DNA from: Dickeya lacustris
Lineage (GTDB): Bacteria; Pseudomonadota; Gammaproteobacteria; Enterobacterales; Enterobacteriaceae
Direction of reading: 5' to 3'
Length of the DNA: 64,000 bases
NCBI RefSeq assembly: GCF_029635795.1
Contig: NZ_CP114280.1
Coordinates: 1,736,001-1,800,000 of the forward strand
Made by a program: the position numbers and the translations under genes. The notes under the pieces are model-generated. The model did not search any database and was not told the origin of the DNA. It was given only the letters and a program-made list of their open reading frames with translations. The number at the start of each line of letters is the position of its first letter. Position 1 is the stretch's first letter. Shown piece by piece: positions 1 to 8,328 of the stretch.

Positions 1-1168
1 CAACCTCATTCACCGCACCGCCATAGGGTAAAACCATCACCATCGCATTTTTATTCGTAAAACTGTCCGTCGTCAGATAGCGATATAACGTTTCGGTCTG
101 CTGCTCGGGAAAATTTTGCCTCATATACGCGGACTTATACGCGCCGCGCAATGTGGGATCCGATAGCGACGGGCTATTGCTGCCCAGTAGCCGTAACGAT
201 TTTAGCCATGGCAATCTGCGTGGCGCTTCCAGGTGTGAAAGTGCGGAAAAACCCGTAACACCTTCAATACCTTCGAAAATATCACGATGATATTGCGCTA
301 AAATAGCCTCAGCATTCGCGACTGACGCATCCATCTGTGTCAATAGTGCGACAACCCCCTGCGCTTTTTGATACATGACAAGATAACCAGCCAGCGAGGA
401 TTCGGGGCTGTCAGCGCGCTGGTGTTTCATATACCACGCGCCGTAATTACGCATCAGGCGTGAGAAATCCCTTTTCCCGAGGCTTTCCCACGGAATCACT
501 TTTACACTCAAATAGACTTCCGCAGGCGGGCCAGGCAGCATTTTTGCCGGATCGTTCCCCTGAGCGGTTGGCGAGCGAAACCAGAATTTCGTCACAATCC
601 CCAGTTGCCCGCCGCCGCCGCCAGCATGTGCCCACCATAAATCGTGATTTGGGCAATCCCGATCGCGCCGGGCAATCAGGGCATGCGCCTTACCCGAGCT
701 ATCGACGGTAACAACTTCGATGGCGTAAAGATGATCGACGGTTAAACCATGACGGCGGGAGAGTAAGCCAAAGCCGCCGCCGCAAACATGACCGCCCATT
801 CCTGCGTGACTGGCCGGGCCTCCAGGCAGGGTCACATTCCAGCGGCGGTAAAGCACTTCATAGGTTCTGGATAGCGTGGCACCGGCTCCAACGGCAATCG
901 CCCCCATATCAGGATCAAAAGCGATCTCATCCAGATCAGAGACATCGATAAGAATATCGACATCGGCATGACAGGCGAAATCCTGATAACCGTAGCCCCC
1001 CGCTCGCACACTGATACGCAGCCCCTGCTCCACCGCCTTGTCGATGCACTGCACGGTTTCCTGCGTATTGCCCGGCAAGACGATTTTCGCCGGGCAAGCG
1101 CGCCAGCGCTGGTTCATACCGGTGATATAACTCAGATATCGGCTGTCATTGGGTTCGATAATGGTCAC
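1..1168 (-). CDS. FAD-linked oxidase, berberine-bridge-enzyme type (3' end outside window)
   Basis: This is the N-terminal ~389 residues of a PCMH-fold, BBE-like flavoprotein; the frame is open to the left edge. The GTG start at 1168 is chosen because GGGAG lies 7 bases upstream and the frame is continuous. Visible motifs are RAGGYGYQ at the place where bicovalent family members have a GGH histidine, GGHVCGGGFG for FAD pyrophosphate binding, and RRHGLTVDHL. The usual His anchor is Tyr and no Cys is visible at the usual GxC anchor, so FAD may be non-covalent (inference). It is the last visible gene of the hydrazine-type operon, 39 bases after the exporter gene. In such clusters these enzymes perform late two-electron oxidations, for example ring aromatisation; the substrate is unknown. 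Confidence 0.82.
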   Translation of the reverse strand, partial: MTIIEPNDSRYLSYITGMNQRWRACPAKIVLPGNTQETVQCIDKAVEQGLRISVRAGGYGYQDFACHADVDILIDVSDLDEIAFDPDMGAIAVGAGATLSRTYEVLYRRWNVTLPGGPASHAGMGGHVCGGGFGLLSRRHGLTVDHLYAIEVVTVDSSGKAHALIARRDRDCPNHDLWWAHAGGGGGQLGIVTKFWFRSPTAQGNDPAKMLPGPPAEVYLSVKVIPWESLGKRDFSRLMRNYGAWYMKHQRADSPESSLAGYLVMYQKAQGVVALLTQMDASVANAEAILAQYHRDIFEGIEGVTGFSALSHLEAPRRLPWLKSLRLLGSNSPSLSDPTLRGAYKSAYMRQNFPEQQTETLYRYLTTDSFTNKNAMVMVLPYGGAVNEV

Positions 1169-1207
1169 GTTATTACTCCCGATTCAGTCCTGATTGCGGC
1201 CAGCCCA

Positions 1208-2395
1208 TTATTCCGAGGCGACGCTAGCCGGGGCAGAGATAAGCAGCGCATTGATGCCAAACGCGATAGCGGTCATCACCAATGCCAGACCGCCGACCAA
1301 GAAAAAGGCGACATTGAAGCCAAGTGTGTCAACCATCACGCCTGACAACGGAAAGCCAATGGCGTTGCCAATCGTGAGCGCAGAGCCATAAGTGCCCATT
1401 GCCAGTCCACGCTGATGTGGTGCGCTATAGCGGCTAATATCATTGGCTGTCGCCGAGAAAACCGGGGAGCACATCAGCGCGGCTGGAATAATCAGCACGC
1501 AAACAGCAAACGCATTTTGAGAAAAGCCGATCATGCCGGTGGCAAGTGCTAACAGCGCGCAAATTAAAATCGTCTCAGGCGGTTTATCAAAACCGCCATA
1601 CAGTATTCCGCCAACCAATGAAGCGACGCCGCAGGCGATATAAAACCCGGTAGCCCAGGTGATATGCCCGAAATGTTTTAATGCCGCCAGTCCGACAACC
1701 TCATAACTGGCAATCACAAATGTCGCCATCACGGTTAATAGCAAAGACGTGCTTAATCGGCTTTTTAACAAAGAACGCCAGTCGATGCGCTGATCCGGTG
1801 CCTGTTTTTTTTCCTGAGCAGACATACGGGGATTGGCGAAAGAATAGTAAATAATCAGCGCCAGAATAATCGCGCCGCACGCGATCACCGCAGCCTGAGG
1901 CGACAGGCTGGCGCTAATCACAACGGCCAACGGAGGGCCGCTCATATAAGCTAACTCTGTGGTCATGGCATCAAGGGCAAAAGCGCGATGCCGATTTTCA
2001 GGCTCGGACAGCTCCGCAATCGCCATTCGGCCAATCGTAAACGCAGCAAAACAGAAAATCCCACCGAAAAAAGCCATCACGACCAGCAGCGGCAGAGGTA
2101 AAAAAGCGGCGGAAGACCAGAAGATGAGTTGAATAACAAAAATAAAGCGCAACAGTTTCCTGACGCCATATTTCCCCATATAGCGCCCTTGCCACGGAGA
2201 GCCAATAGCCGCACCCGCCATCCAGGCTGCATTAATAATGCCAGCCCAGGTAAACCCGGCATCCAAACCTACCACAACTAATAATGTCAATGCAGCAGGG
2301 ATCGCCACGACAGGTATTTTGGCAAATAACCCCAGCAGGATAATATTTCTTACCTGATGATTATTTAATAATACTGCGTATTTTTCCCACTTCAT
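1208..2395 (-). CDS. MFS transporter, probable exporter of the cluster product
   Basis: A 395-residue polytopic protein with about 12 hydrophobic segments and two homologous halves typical of the major facilitator superfamily. The loop after the second hydrophobic segment is not a textbook GxxxDRxGRR; the region reads GRYMGKYGVRKL (about residues 70-82). The ATG overlaps the stop of the preceding dioxygenase-like reading frame as ATGA, so the genes are translationally coupled. Position inside a biosynthetic operon suggests export of, or self-protection against, the product. The substrate cannot be read from sequence. Confidence 0.85.
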   Translation of the reverse strand: MKWEKYAVLLNNHQVRNIILLGLFAKIPVVAIPAALTLLVVVGLDAGFTWAGIINAAWMAGAAIGSPWQGRYMGKYGVRKLLRFIFVIQLIFWSSAAFLPLPLLVVMAFFGGIFCFAAFTIGRMAIAELSEPENRHRAFALDAMTTELAYMSGPPLAVVISASLSPQAAVIACGAIILALIIYYSFANPRMSAQEKKQAPDQRIDWRSLLKSRLSTSLLLTVMATFVIASYEVVGLAALKHFGHITWATGFYIACGVASLVGGILYGGFDKPPETILICALLALATGMIGFSQNAFAVCVLIIPAALMCSPVFSATANDISRYSAPHQRGLAMGTYGSALTIGNAIGFPLSGVMVDTLGFNVAFFLVGGLALVMTAIAFGINALLISAPASVASE

Positions 2396-2975
2396 AAGAC
2401 CGTTTCCAAAGTAATAAGTGAATACAAATGCTCTATTTGAGGATACCTGAGGGCAATGTCATCCCCAGAAATAACAGGGGCATTCATTGTTAAATAAAAG
2501 CGCAGCCCGCTAAAAGCGGGGATAGCCCCCGCATCAAACCAATGCCGGGTTTTTCCCGGAACACAGATAAAATCACCCGCAGTGCATATGATGGCATATA
2601 GACATATTCCCGAAGGCGTAAGTAAAATGCAGCCTGCCCGTGCTGAAAAAACCAGGCTTCATTTTCATCGTGCGTATGTTCCTGGTAATACTGAGCACGG
2701 CTCTGGGCGGCAAGAGATAATGCAGTGGGATCATTCGCATTTACCTGCACCGCTGACGATTCAACAAAATACGTATTTAACTCAGGAATACGCTGTTTAA
2801 TCCGCTCCGCCAGCGTACAACATGGCGATGATGCTTTATCGGCCACCAAAATATCTTCTTCATGAAAGAAAAGGACATTATAAGGCCGAAGCTCTTCAGC
2901 TATAATTTCATCATCTGTTGTTCTTAGATATATTCTTGAGCTATTTTCAACACTCATTTTTAATAAATAAGCCAT
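2392..2975 (-). pseudogene. Acireductone-dioxygenase-like cupin, frameshifted
   Basis: The reading frame from 2975 (or 2999) encodes the first ARD/MtnD-like metal motif, EHTHDENEAWFF, giving two His and a Glu ligand. At 2596-2600 the minus strand reads GTC-TATAT-GCC. Past this point the family sequence continues in another frame as AIICTAGDFICVPGKTRHWF, which carries the fourth ligand (RHWFD). Removing two bases of TATAT restores a 193-residue protein with the same spacing between FF and HWFD as I recall for Klebsiella ARD. The restored frame ends at a TGA that overlaps the MFS ATG (ATGA), so the original gene clearly ran to 2392. As sequenced, translation stops at 2490 with a 169-residue (or shorter) product lacking the fourth ligand. 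Start 2975 is favoured because AGAGGGA lies 10 bases upstream. Confidence 0.85.
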
Positions 2976-3012
2976 ATAATACGAATCCCTCTGCATCAAA
3001 TTGAGTGAAAAT

Positions 3013-4851
3013 TTACACGTTCAGTAATGGCTTACGCAGGTCTATCCAGGTGGCGAAATCTAGCGCGCGCTCTAAGCCGTGACGGACTTCGCGGCTCATG
3101 GCGGTAGGATCAATATGTAATGCTTTATTTAGCCAATCAATATTGAGTAAATCTCGGGCGGCGTGATGGGTGTTGGCAACCAGTTCCGCCGCCTGACGCT
3201 GTAATACCGCACTGTAGTGGGCATTCTGTATGGCCGGATAGGGCGCTTTCTTTCGTTGCAGAACGGCCTGCGGCAGTAAATCGCCGATTGCCGCCCGTAA
3301 TAGGCTTTTTTCCCGTCCGTCAAACGTTTTCATTTTCCACGGCGTATTGAAAACGTATTCAACCAAGCGGTGATCGCAAAACGGCACTCGGACTTCCAGC
3401 CCTGCCGCCATACTCAGGCGATCTTTTCTATCCAACAAAATACGCATATAGCGGGTCAGATGAAGGTAAAGCACCTCGCGCATTCTGGCCTCCTGGCGCG
3501 CTTCTCCCTCCAGACGCGGGACTTCAGCCAGCGCCTCCTGATAACGGGAATGAACATAGTCGGGCAGCGCTAAGTTCGCGAGCAAATCGGGCGAGAATGC
3601 CTCTAACCCTGTATTAAAATTGGTCACAAACGTGTGTTCCGCCCAAGGGAACGTCTCCCCCTGCATGATTTCCGGCTGATGAAACCAGCGATAACCGCCA
3701 AAAACCTCATCAGCTGATTCGCCAGAAAGCGCTACCGTAGCCTCATTTCTGATAGCCTTAAAAAGCAGGTAGATTGAATTATCTGCATCGCCAAACCCGG
3801 TGGGCAAATCACGCGCCGCAATCACCGCCCGTCGGGTTTCTTCGCTGCCAATCTGCTGGTGGCCCAGCACCAGATTGGTGTGTAACGAGCCGATTTTCTC
3901 CGCCACCATACGGGCATAGGGCGCATCGGAATCGGTGCGAAAAGCATCGGGTACAAATTGTTCCGTATGCGCCTCAAAATCCACGGCAAAGGTTTGCAAC
4001 TGCCGAGTGCCAGCGAGCTGCTGGCTGGCAATGGCGGCGACGGCGCTGGAGTCCAGCCCGCCGGACAGCAGGCTGCAAAGCGGTACGTCTGAAACCATTT
4101 GCCGGTTTACCGTATCGCTCAGGAGCGCATGAATATGCGCTATCGTGTCCTCCTGCGAATCAGTATGAGGTCGGGACTGAAGTTTCCAGTACGTTTCCTC
4201 CTGCACGCCAGAGCGACCAAACTGTACAAACGTTCCGGGTTTAACTTCCTTTATCCCATCCCAGGTGCCATGCCCCGGTGTTTTCGTCCACCCCAGCGCC
4301 TCACAGAGGCCATCGCGGGTCAGTCTGCCTGGCATTTGCGAGTGAGCGAGAATGGCTTTCTGTTCCGACCCAAACAGCATCGCTTGACCGATAACGCTGT
4401 AATACAGCGGTTTTACGCCAAATCGGTCGCGCACAAGAAGCAACACGTCACGCCGCGCATCCCAGATGGCGAAACCAAACATGCCATTTAATTTCTCACT
4501 GACCCCGGTCCCCCACTGTAAATAGCCTTTCAGCACCACTTCCGTGTCGCTTTGGGTCGAAAATGTCTGGCCGAGTTGGATCAGCTCCTGGCGTAATTCG
4601 GTGAAGTTGTAGACCTCGCCGCCGTAAGAAAGCGAAACACTCCCTTCGGGTAGATTGGCCGTCATTGGCTGGACGCCCCCTTCAAGGTCAACAATGGCCA
4701 AACGGCGATGGCTCATACCGGCATGGCGATCCATCCAAAAGCCCGAGGCATCAGGCCCCCGTAACGCCATTGTTGCCGCCATTGCCTCCAGCTCGCTTCG
4801 GCTGGCGTGAAAATCACGGCTGAACGTTGCCCATCCTGCAATTCCGCACAT
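3013..4851 (-). CDS. Asparagine synthetase (glutamine-hydrolysing)-like amidotransferase
   Basis: A 612-residue AsnB-family protein. It begins MCGIAGW, so after Met removal Cys is the N-terminal nucleophile of the class II glutaminase domain (about residues 1-200). The synthetase domain follows, with the ATP-pyrophosphatase loop SGGLDSS at about residue 264. Family members activate a carboxylate as acyl-AMP and transfer ammonia from glutamine. In secondary-metabolite operons they amidate carboxylates or make amide, lactam or hydrazide bonds. Here it follows the SDR gene by 56 bases in the same operon, so a tailoring role is more likely than asparagine supply (inference). No active-site loss was noticed. 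Confidence 0.88.
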   Translation of the reverse strand: MCGIAGWATFSRDFHASRSELEAMAATMALRGPDASGFWMDRHAGMSHRRLAIVDLEGGVQPMTANLPEGSVSLSYGGEVYNFTELRQELIQLGQTFSTQSDTEVVLKGYLQWGTGVSEKLNGMFGFAIWDARRDVLLLVRDRFGVKPLYYSVIGQAMLFGSEQKAILAHSQMPGRLTRDGLCEALGWTKTPGHGTWDGIKEVKPGTFVQFGRSGVQEETYWKLQSRPHTDSQEDTIAHIHALLSDTVNRQMVSDVPLCSLLSGGLDSSAVAAIASQQLAGTRQLQTFAVDFEAHTEQFVPDAFRTDSDAPYARMVAEKIGSLHTNLVLGHQQIGSEETRRAVIAARDLPTGFGDADNSIYLLFKAIRNEATVALSGESADEVFGGYRWFHQPEIMQGETFPWAEHTFVTNFNTGLEAFSPDLLANLALPDYVHSRYQEALAEVPRLEGEARQEARMREVLYLHLTRYMRILLDRKDRLSMAAGLEVRVPFCDHRLVEYVFNTPWKMKTFDGREKSLLRAAIGDLLPQAVLQRKKAPYPAIQNAHYSAVLQRQAAELVANTHHAARDLLNIDWLNKALHIDPTAMSREVRHGLERALDFATWIDLRKPLLNV

Positions 4852-4907
4852 AGCTGCTTCTCCCTACAAGAAATACGATGCCTGAGAAAATCCGTTGTTC
4901 CCCTCGT

Positions 4908-5633
4908 TCAGACCGATTCGAAATCGAAGCGGCGAATGAAGCAGTCTCTTGGCATGTTGACGGCAAACTGGATGCAATCGATTAATGACTCTGATGTCAG
5001 TTGATCCTGAGACGTGCGAGAAATCTGAGCGCCGTCCAGCAGCGGATCGCTGTTATTGAATTTGGGCGGGTAGAGGGAAATCACACGGATCCCCTCTTCA
5101 CGCAGGCGCAAAGAGAGCGTTTCGGCCAGACGACCCTGCCCGGCTTTCGCCGCATAAAAAGCGGCATGGCCCTCACAGTCATGGGTGAGAGGATGAGCAG
5201 AAGAAGAAACGATATTGACGATGTCCGGCCGACTGGATTGTCGTAAAAGCGGGAGAAAATGTTTAATCATCAAAGCAGTACCCGCAGTGCAGGACAAGAT
5301 TACATTGATCATGTCTTCATCGCTGGCCGCATCAAGCGCTTTGCCTTCCAGCCAGGGGCTGGCGTTATTAATCAACACATCCACACGACCAAACTTATTT
5401 TCAACGCTCTGTGCAAAGGCTCGAATCGTCGCAGGGTCTGATAAATCGCAGTGGAAGGCATTAACACGCGTGTAGCCCAATGACTGTAACTCATTACACA
5501 CGTTTTGGGCCGCATCGAGATCGCGAGCAGAAAGCAATACTTCCGCGCCAGATTGTGCATAACGAATAGCCAGAGAACGCCCCATTTCACGACCGGCACC
5601 GGTAATAACTACACGTAAGTCAGCATTGGACAT
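4908..5633 (-). CDS. Short-chain dehydrogenase/reductase (SDR)
   Basis: A 241-residue classical SDR with a Rossmann fold. The cofactor motif is TGAGREMG near residue 11, with NNAS (NNAG variant) near residue 90. The catalytic Ser is in the SSSAH region and the catalytic pair is YAAK near residue 165. The start ATG is preceded by AAAAGGAATC. It lies in the hydrazine-type operon between the cupin/MetRS and AsnB-like genes. It probably reduces or oxidises a carbonyl/alcohol of a pathway intermediate with NAD(P)(H); the substrate is unknown. Confidence 0.87.
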   Translation of the reverse strand: MSNADLRVVITGAGREMGRSLAIRYAQSGAEVLLSARDLDAAQNVCNELQSLGYTRVNAFHCDLSDPATIRAFAQSVENKFGRVDVLINNASPWLEGKALDAASDEDMINVILSCTAGTALMIKHFLPLLRQSSRPDIVNIVSSSAHPLTHDCEGHAAFYAAKAGQGRLAETLSLRLREEGIRVISLYPPKFNNSDPLLDGAQISRTSQDQLTSESLIDCIQFAVNMPRDCFIRRFDFESV

Positions 5634-5680
5634 AATAGATTCCTTTTACGGTGAGTAATTTAATCAAAAAATAAATATTT

Positions 5681-7660
5681 TTAATTTACTTGGCAAATCT
5701 GCTCAATACTATCTTTATCCTTGAGAATGTTTTTAAAAAATTGCTCATCCCATTCATGAATTATATGAGTGCTATGAATAAAGTCGTTACGGTTTTTCCA
5801 ACTCACCGTATCCTGACCAAGGAGCTTAAGAATATATTCACTGCTTTGCGGTATAATCGGTTGAGCAAGGCTGGCAAATTGCTTTAATGCCCAAAAATTC
5901 AGAGCAAACGTCGTGCGCCGATAATTATATAACGCCGGTAACGCTTCATGCTTTAACTGAGCATGAAAGAATTGACGTGTTAAACGCCCCATTTCCTCAA
6001 GCCGGGATGTGGCCGTTTGCGGTGAAAACGCATCAACACGATAGGAATGCTCGACACCGGCCGCTAACTGCTTAATACGTTCATAGAAAGCGGTATGCTG
6101 CGCTGACCATGCCCCCGGCTCTGGCATTTCACCCTTAAACTGTAAATTCAGTTGCTGGCAACTGTCCGTTAAATGCTGTTGTAATGTACCAACGAAAAAA
6201 TCATTAATCGCATCAATAAAAAGCTCAAGATCGAAATTCTCGTTCGTGGTTTCAGGACGCGAGCGAGCCAGCCCCCAGCGGACATAATCGGTCGAGACAT
6301 TCGCCAATAGTTTTGCAGCCCAAATGAGATGGCGACGGCTGGTTGAAAATTTCTCGCCTCGTAAATAGAGCAACTCATTAATCACATGATTAACGGGTAC
6401 ATTGTATTCTTCATCCAATGCATAGTAGATGGCCGGGAATAATAATGTGTGGTAGTAAGCATTATCAAACCCATAAAAATGAACAATGTCACATTGCTTA
6501 TTTTTGAAAAAGGGTTGCTGTGGATGCAATGCTTCATCCGCCGCCAGATAACCTGCCGCCATTTCAAACCACACATACAGAACCTGATCTTCAAACCCAG
6601 CAATAGCAACAGGAATTCCCCAATCTGAACGATGGGAAATACAGATATCGGGTAAACCGTCAGCCAGCATTCCTTCCGTCAACGCGCGAGCGCGGGGTGA
6701 CATATTACTTTGCGCCGTCAGTTCCGCGAGCGGGTGCGCTAATGCCGATAGCCGGAAATAGAGCTTTTTAATTGTCCGGCTACCTACGACCGTTTCCGGC
6801 AGCGTTCCCGTGGGGTTAATCAGATCAACGCAATCATTTGGTCTGCCGCACTGTTCACAGGCATTACCATCTGAAGCGCTGTGACAGTGAGGGCAGGTTC
6901 CTTTGATATAACCTTCATGAAGACTGAACCCCGTATTAACATCATAGAGTTCATTCACTTCCTTGCTAAAAATAAAACCACGCTCATACAGACGATCAAT
7001 AATGCTGTTAACACGAGCATAATAGTTTTTCGTCGTCTGTGGGCTGGAGAAAAAATCCAGTTCAATACCGGCGTCACTCCAGGTCTTACAGATTTTATCA
7101 GCGTAATCATCAGCCACATCTTCAGGCGAACGCTGTTCTTTGCTGGCAATACGTTTGGTATAAGTTTGGTTGTCATCCCGGCCAGTCAAGTGATGGGCGG
7201 TCACACCATTAAGTGACAGATAACGCCGATAAATATCTGCGCCAAGATAAGGCCCGGACAAATGCCCAAGATGTAAATCACCGTTTGGCGTAGGCGGCGT
7301 TGAAATTAACAATGTCTCTTTAGGTAAATCAGTGCGCGATGGCTGGACATTATCAACCCAATACACGGTGGTAAAACGCAGATCTTCATTCTCAGAGATA
7401 TTTTCAATCGTATGGCCACTAAGCGAATCGATATAAATAATATCTTCTGCCACGACATCCTCCGTCCCCCCTCCTTCAACGTAAACACGACCTTGACCGG
7501 AGGTTATCAAAAACACCTCGGTTTCATGATGACGGTGAAAGGTTGATCGCGCCTTTGGGGGCAGTGAACATGACATACCGCCAAGGGTGCTAATCGGAAA
7601 AATAAGACCGCGTGAGTTCAAACCATAACTTAATTTAGTGGTATGCTTGTTGATTTTCAT
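5681..7660 (-). CDS. Cupin / methionyl-tRNA-synthetase-like hydrazine synthetase
   Basis: A 659-residue fusion. Residues ~1-105 form a cupin: H42-x-H44-x3-E48 followed by GQGRVYVEGG, with a later His at 83. Residues ~115-650 match class I MetRS: the HIGH motif is HLGH at 130-133, a zinc knuckle CPHC...CEQC lies near 255-270, and KFSTS (KMSKS) is near 435. This architecture matches Spb40 (s56-p1) and ForK (formycin), which join an N-hydroxylated lysine to an amino acid such as glycine to make an N-N bond with ATP. A tRNA-charging role is unlikely, because a cupin is fused in front and a lysine-type N-hydroxylase is in the operon. Its ATG overlaps the HAD stop (ATGA). The amino-acid substrate remains open; characterised homologues differ in it. 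Confidence 0.88.
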   Translation of the reverse strand: MKINKHTTKLSYGLNSRGLIFPISTLGGMSCSLPPKARSTFHRHHETEVFLITSGQGRVYVEGGGTEDVVAEDIIYIDSLSGHTIENISENEDLRFTTVYWVDNVQPSRTDLPKETLLISTPPTPNGDLHLGHLSGPYLGADIYRRYLSLNGVTAHHLTGRDDNQTYTKRIASKEQRSPEDVADDYADKICKTWSDAGIELDFFSSPQTTKNYYARVNSIIDRLYERGFIFSKEVNELYDVNTGFSLHEGYIKGTCPHCHSASDGNACEQCGRPNDCVDLINPTGTLPETVVGSRTIKKLYFRLSALAHPLAELTAQSNMSPRARALTEGMLADGLPDICISHRSDWGIPVAIAGFEDQVLYVWFEMAAGYLAADEALHPQQPFFKNKQCDIVHFYGFDNAYYHTLLFPAIYYALDEEYNVPVNHVINELLYLRGEKFSTSRRHLIWAAKLLANVSTDYVRWGLARSRPETTNENFDLELFIDAINDFFVGTLQQHLTDSCQQLNLQFKGEMPEPGAWSAQHTAFYERIKQLAAGVEHSYRVDAFSPQTATSRLEEMGRLTRQFFHAQLKHEALPALYNYRRTTFALNFWALKQFASLAQPIIPQSSEYILKLLGQDTVSWKNRNDFIHSTHIIHEWDEQFFKNILKDKDSIEQICQVN

Positions 7661-8328
7661 TTATTGAGCCTATCAATCAGTAAATCAGATAATGTATCGA
7701 TCACATAGCCGCCTGATGAAATAACTTTCTCAATCAAGGCTTGATTATCAAAAGGCATATATTGGGTAACTAAAATAAAAGATAAACCAAAGTGACTGGC
7801 GACTTCAAAATCATGTAAGGCATCTCCGATAAAGACCGATTCAGCCGGATTAATGCCATAGGTATGAATGACATTTTTAAGATTATCTGACTTATTTACC
7901 GGCCCACCCAGAATATCGACAAATTGGGTATTCAGTTGATGTCCGCCCAACAGCGCTCTGGCTTCATGCTGATCAGAGCCAGTCAGAACATAACAAGGGC
8001 GATGTAATTGCGACAGTAAAGAACGCGTGCCAGCAGTGACGTCACAACTCGCATAATTCTCTGCTATTAGCTTGCCATATTGTTCAATAAGAGTATCAAC
8101 TATCTCTTCAGTAAACCCATGCCGAGCCAACACATTCTCATACGCCCAGGTAAAATGCGCTTTTCGGGTCTGACCAAAATTTTTACGAAAGTGTTCAGCA
8201 AATACCATCGCCGCTTCAGGTAATATCGACTGCATCACTCGCTTTGCGACGGAAATTTTAAACGGATTACTATCAATCAGTACGCCATCCATATCAAATA
8301 CAATATGGGAGAATTGTTCAACTCTCAT
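7657..8328 (-). CDS. HAD-superfamily phosphatase
   Basis: A 223-residue HAD hydrolase of the beta-phosphoglucomutase/phosphoglycolate-phosphatase type. Motif I is FDMDGVLIDS (nucleophile Asp and acid/base Asp) at residues ~10-19, motif II is LTGSD near 116, and motif III/IV is FIGDALHDFEVA near 166. The ATG lies inside the 3' end of the aldolase gene (11-base overlap) and its TGA overlaps the next ATG, so it is tightly coupled in the operon. It should remove phosphate from a pathway intermediate. Pairing with an acireductone-dioxygenase-like gene recalls the methionine-salvage enolase-phosphatase/dioxygenase pair, but this is only an analogy. Confidence 0.87.
   Translation of the reverse strand: MRVEQFSHIVFDMDGVLIDSNPFKISVAKRVMQSILPEAAMVFAEHFRKNFGQTRKAHFTWAYENVLARHGFTEEIVDTLIEQYGKLIAENYASCDVTAGTRSLLSQLHRPCYVLTGSDQHEARALLGGHQLNTQFVDILGGPVNKSDNLKNVIHTYGINPAESVFIGDALHDFEVASHFGLSFILVTQYMPFDNQALIEKVISSGGYVIDTLSDLLIDRLNK

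Noticed and set aside
2490..2999. A distinct 169-residue protein of novel function
   Set aside because: The second half is out-of-frame acireductone-dioxygenase sequence; the true gene continues in another frame to 2392.
5681..7660. Housekeeping methionyl-tRNA synthetase
   Set aside because: An N-terminal cupin is fused, the gene is embedded in a biosynthetic operon, and a lysine-type N-hydroxylase is present; this matches hydrazine synthetases.
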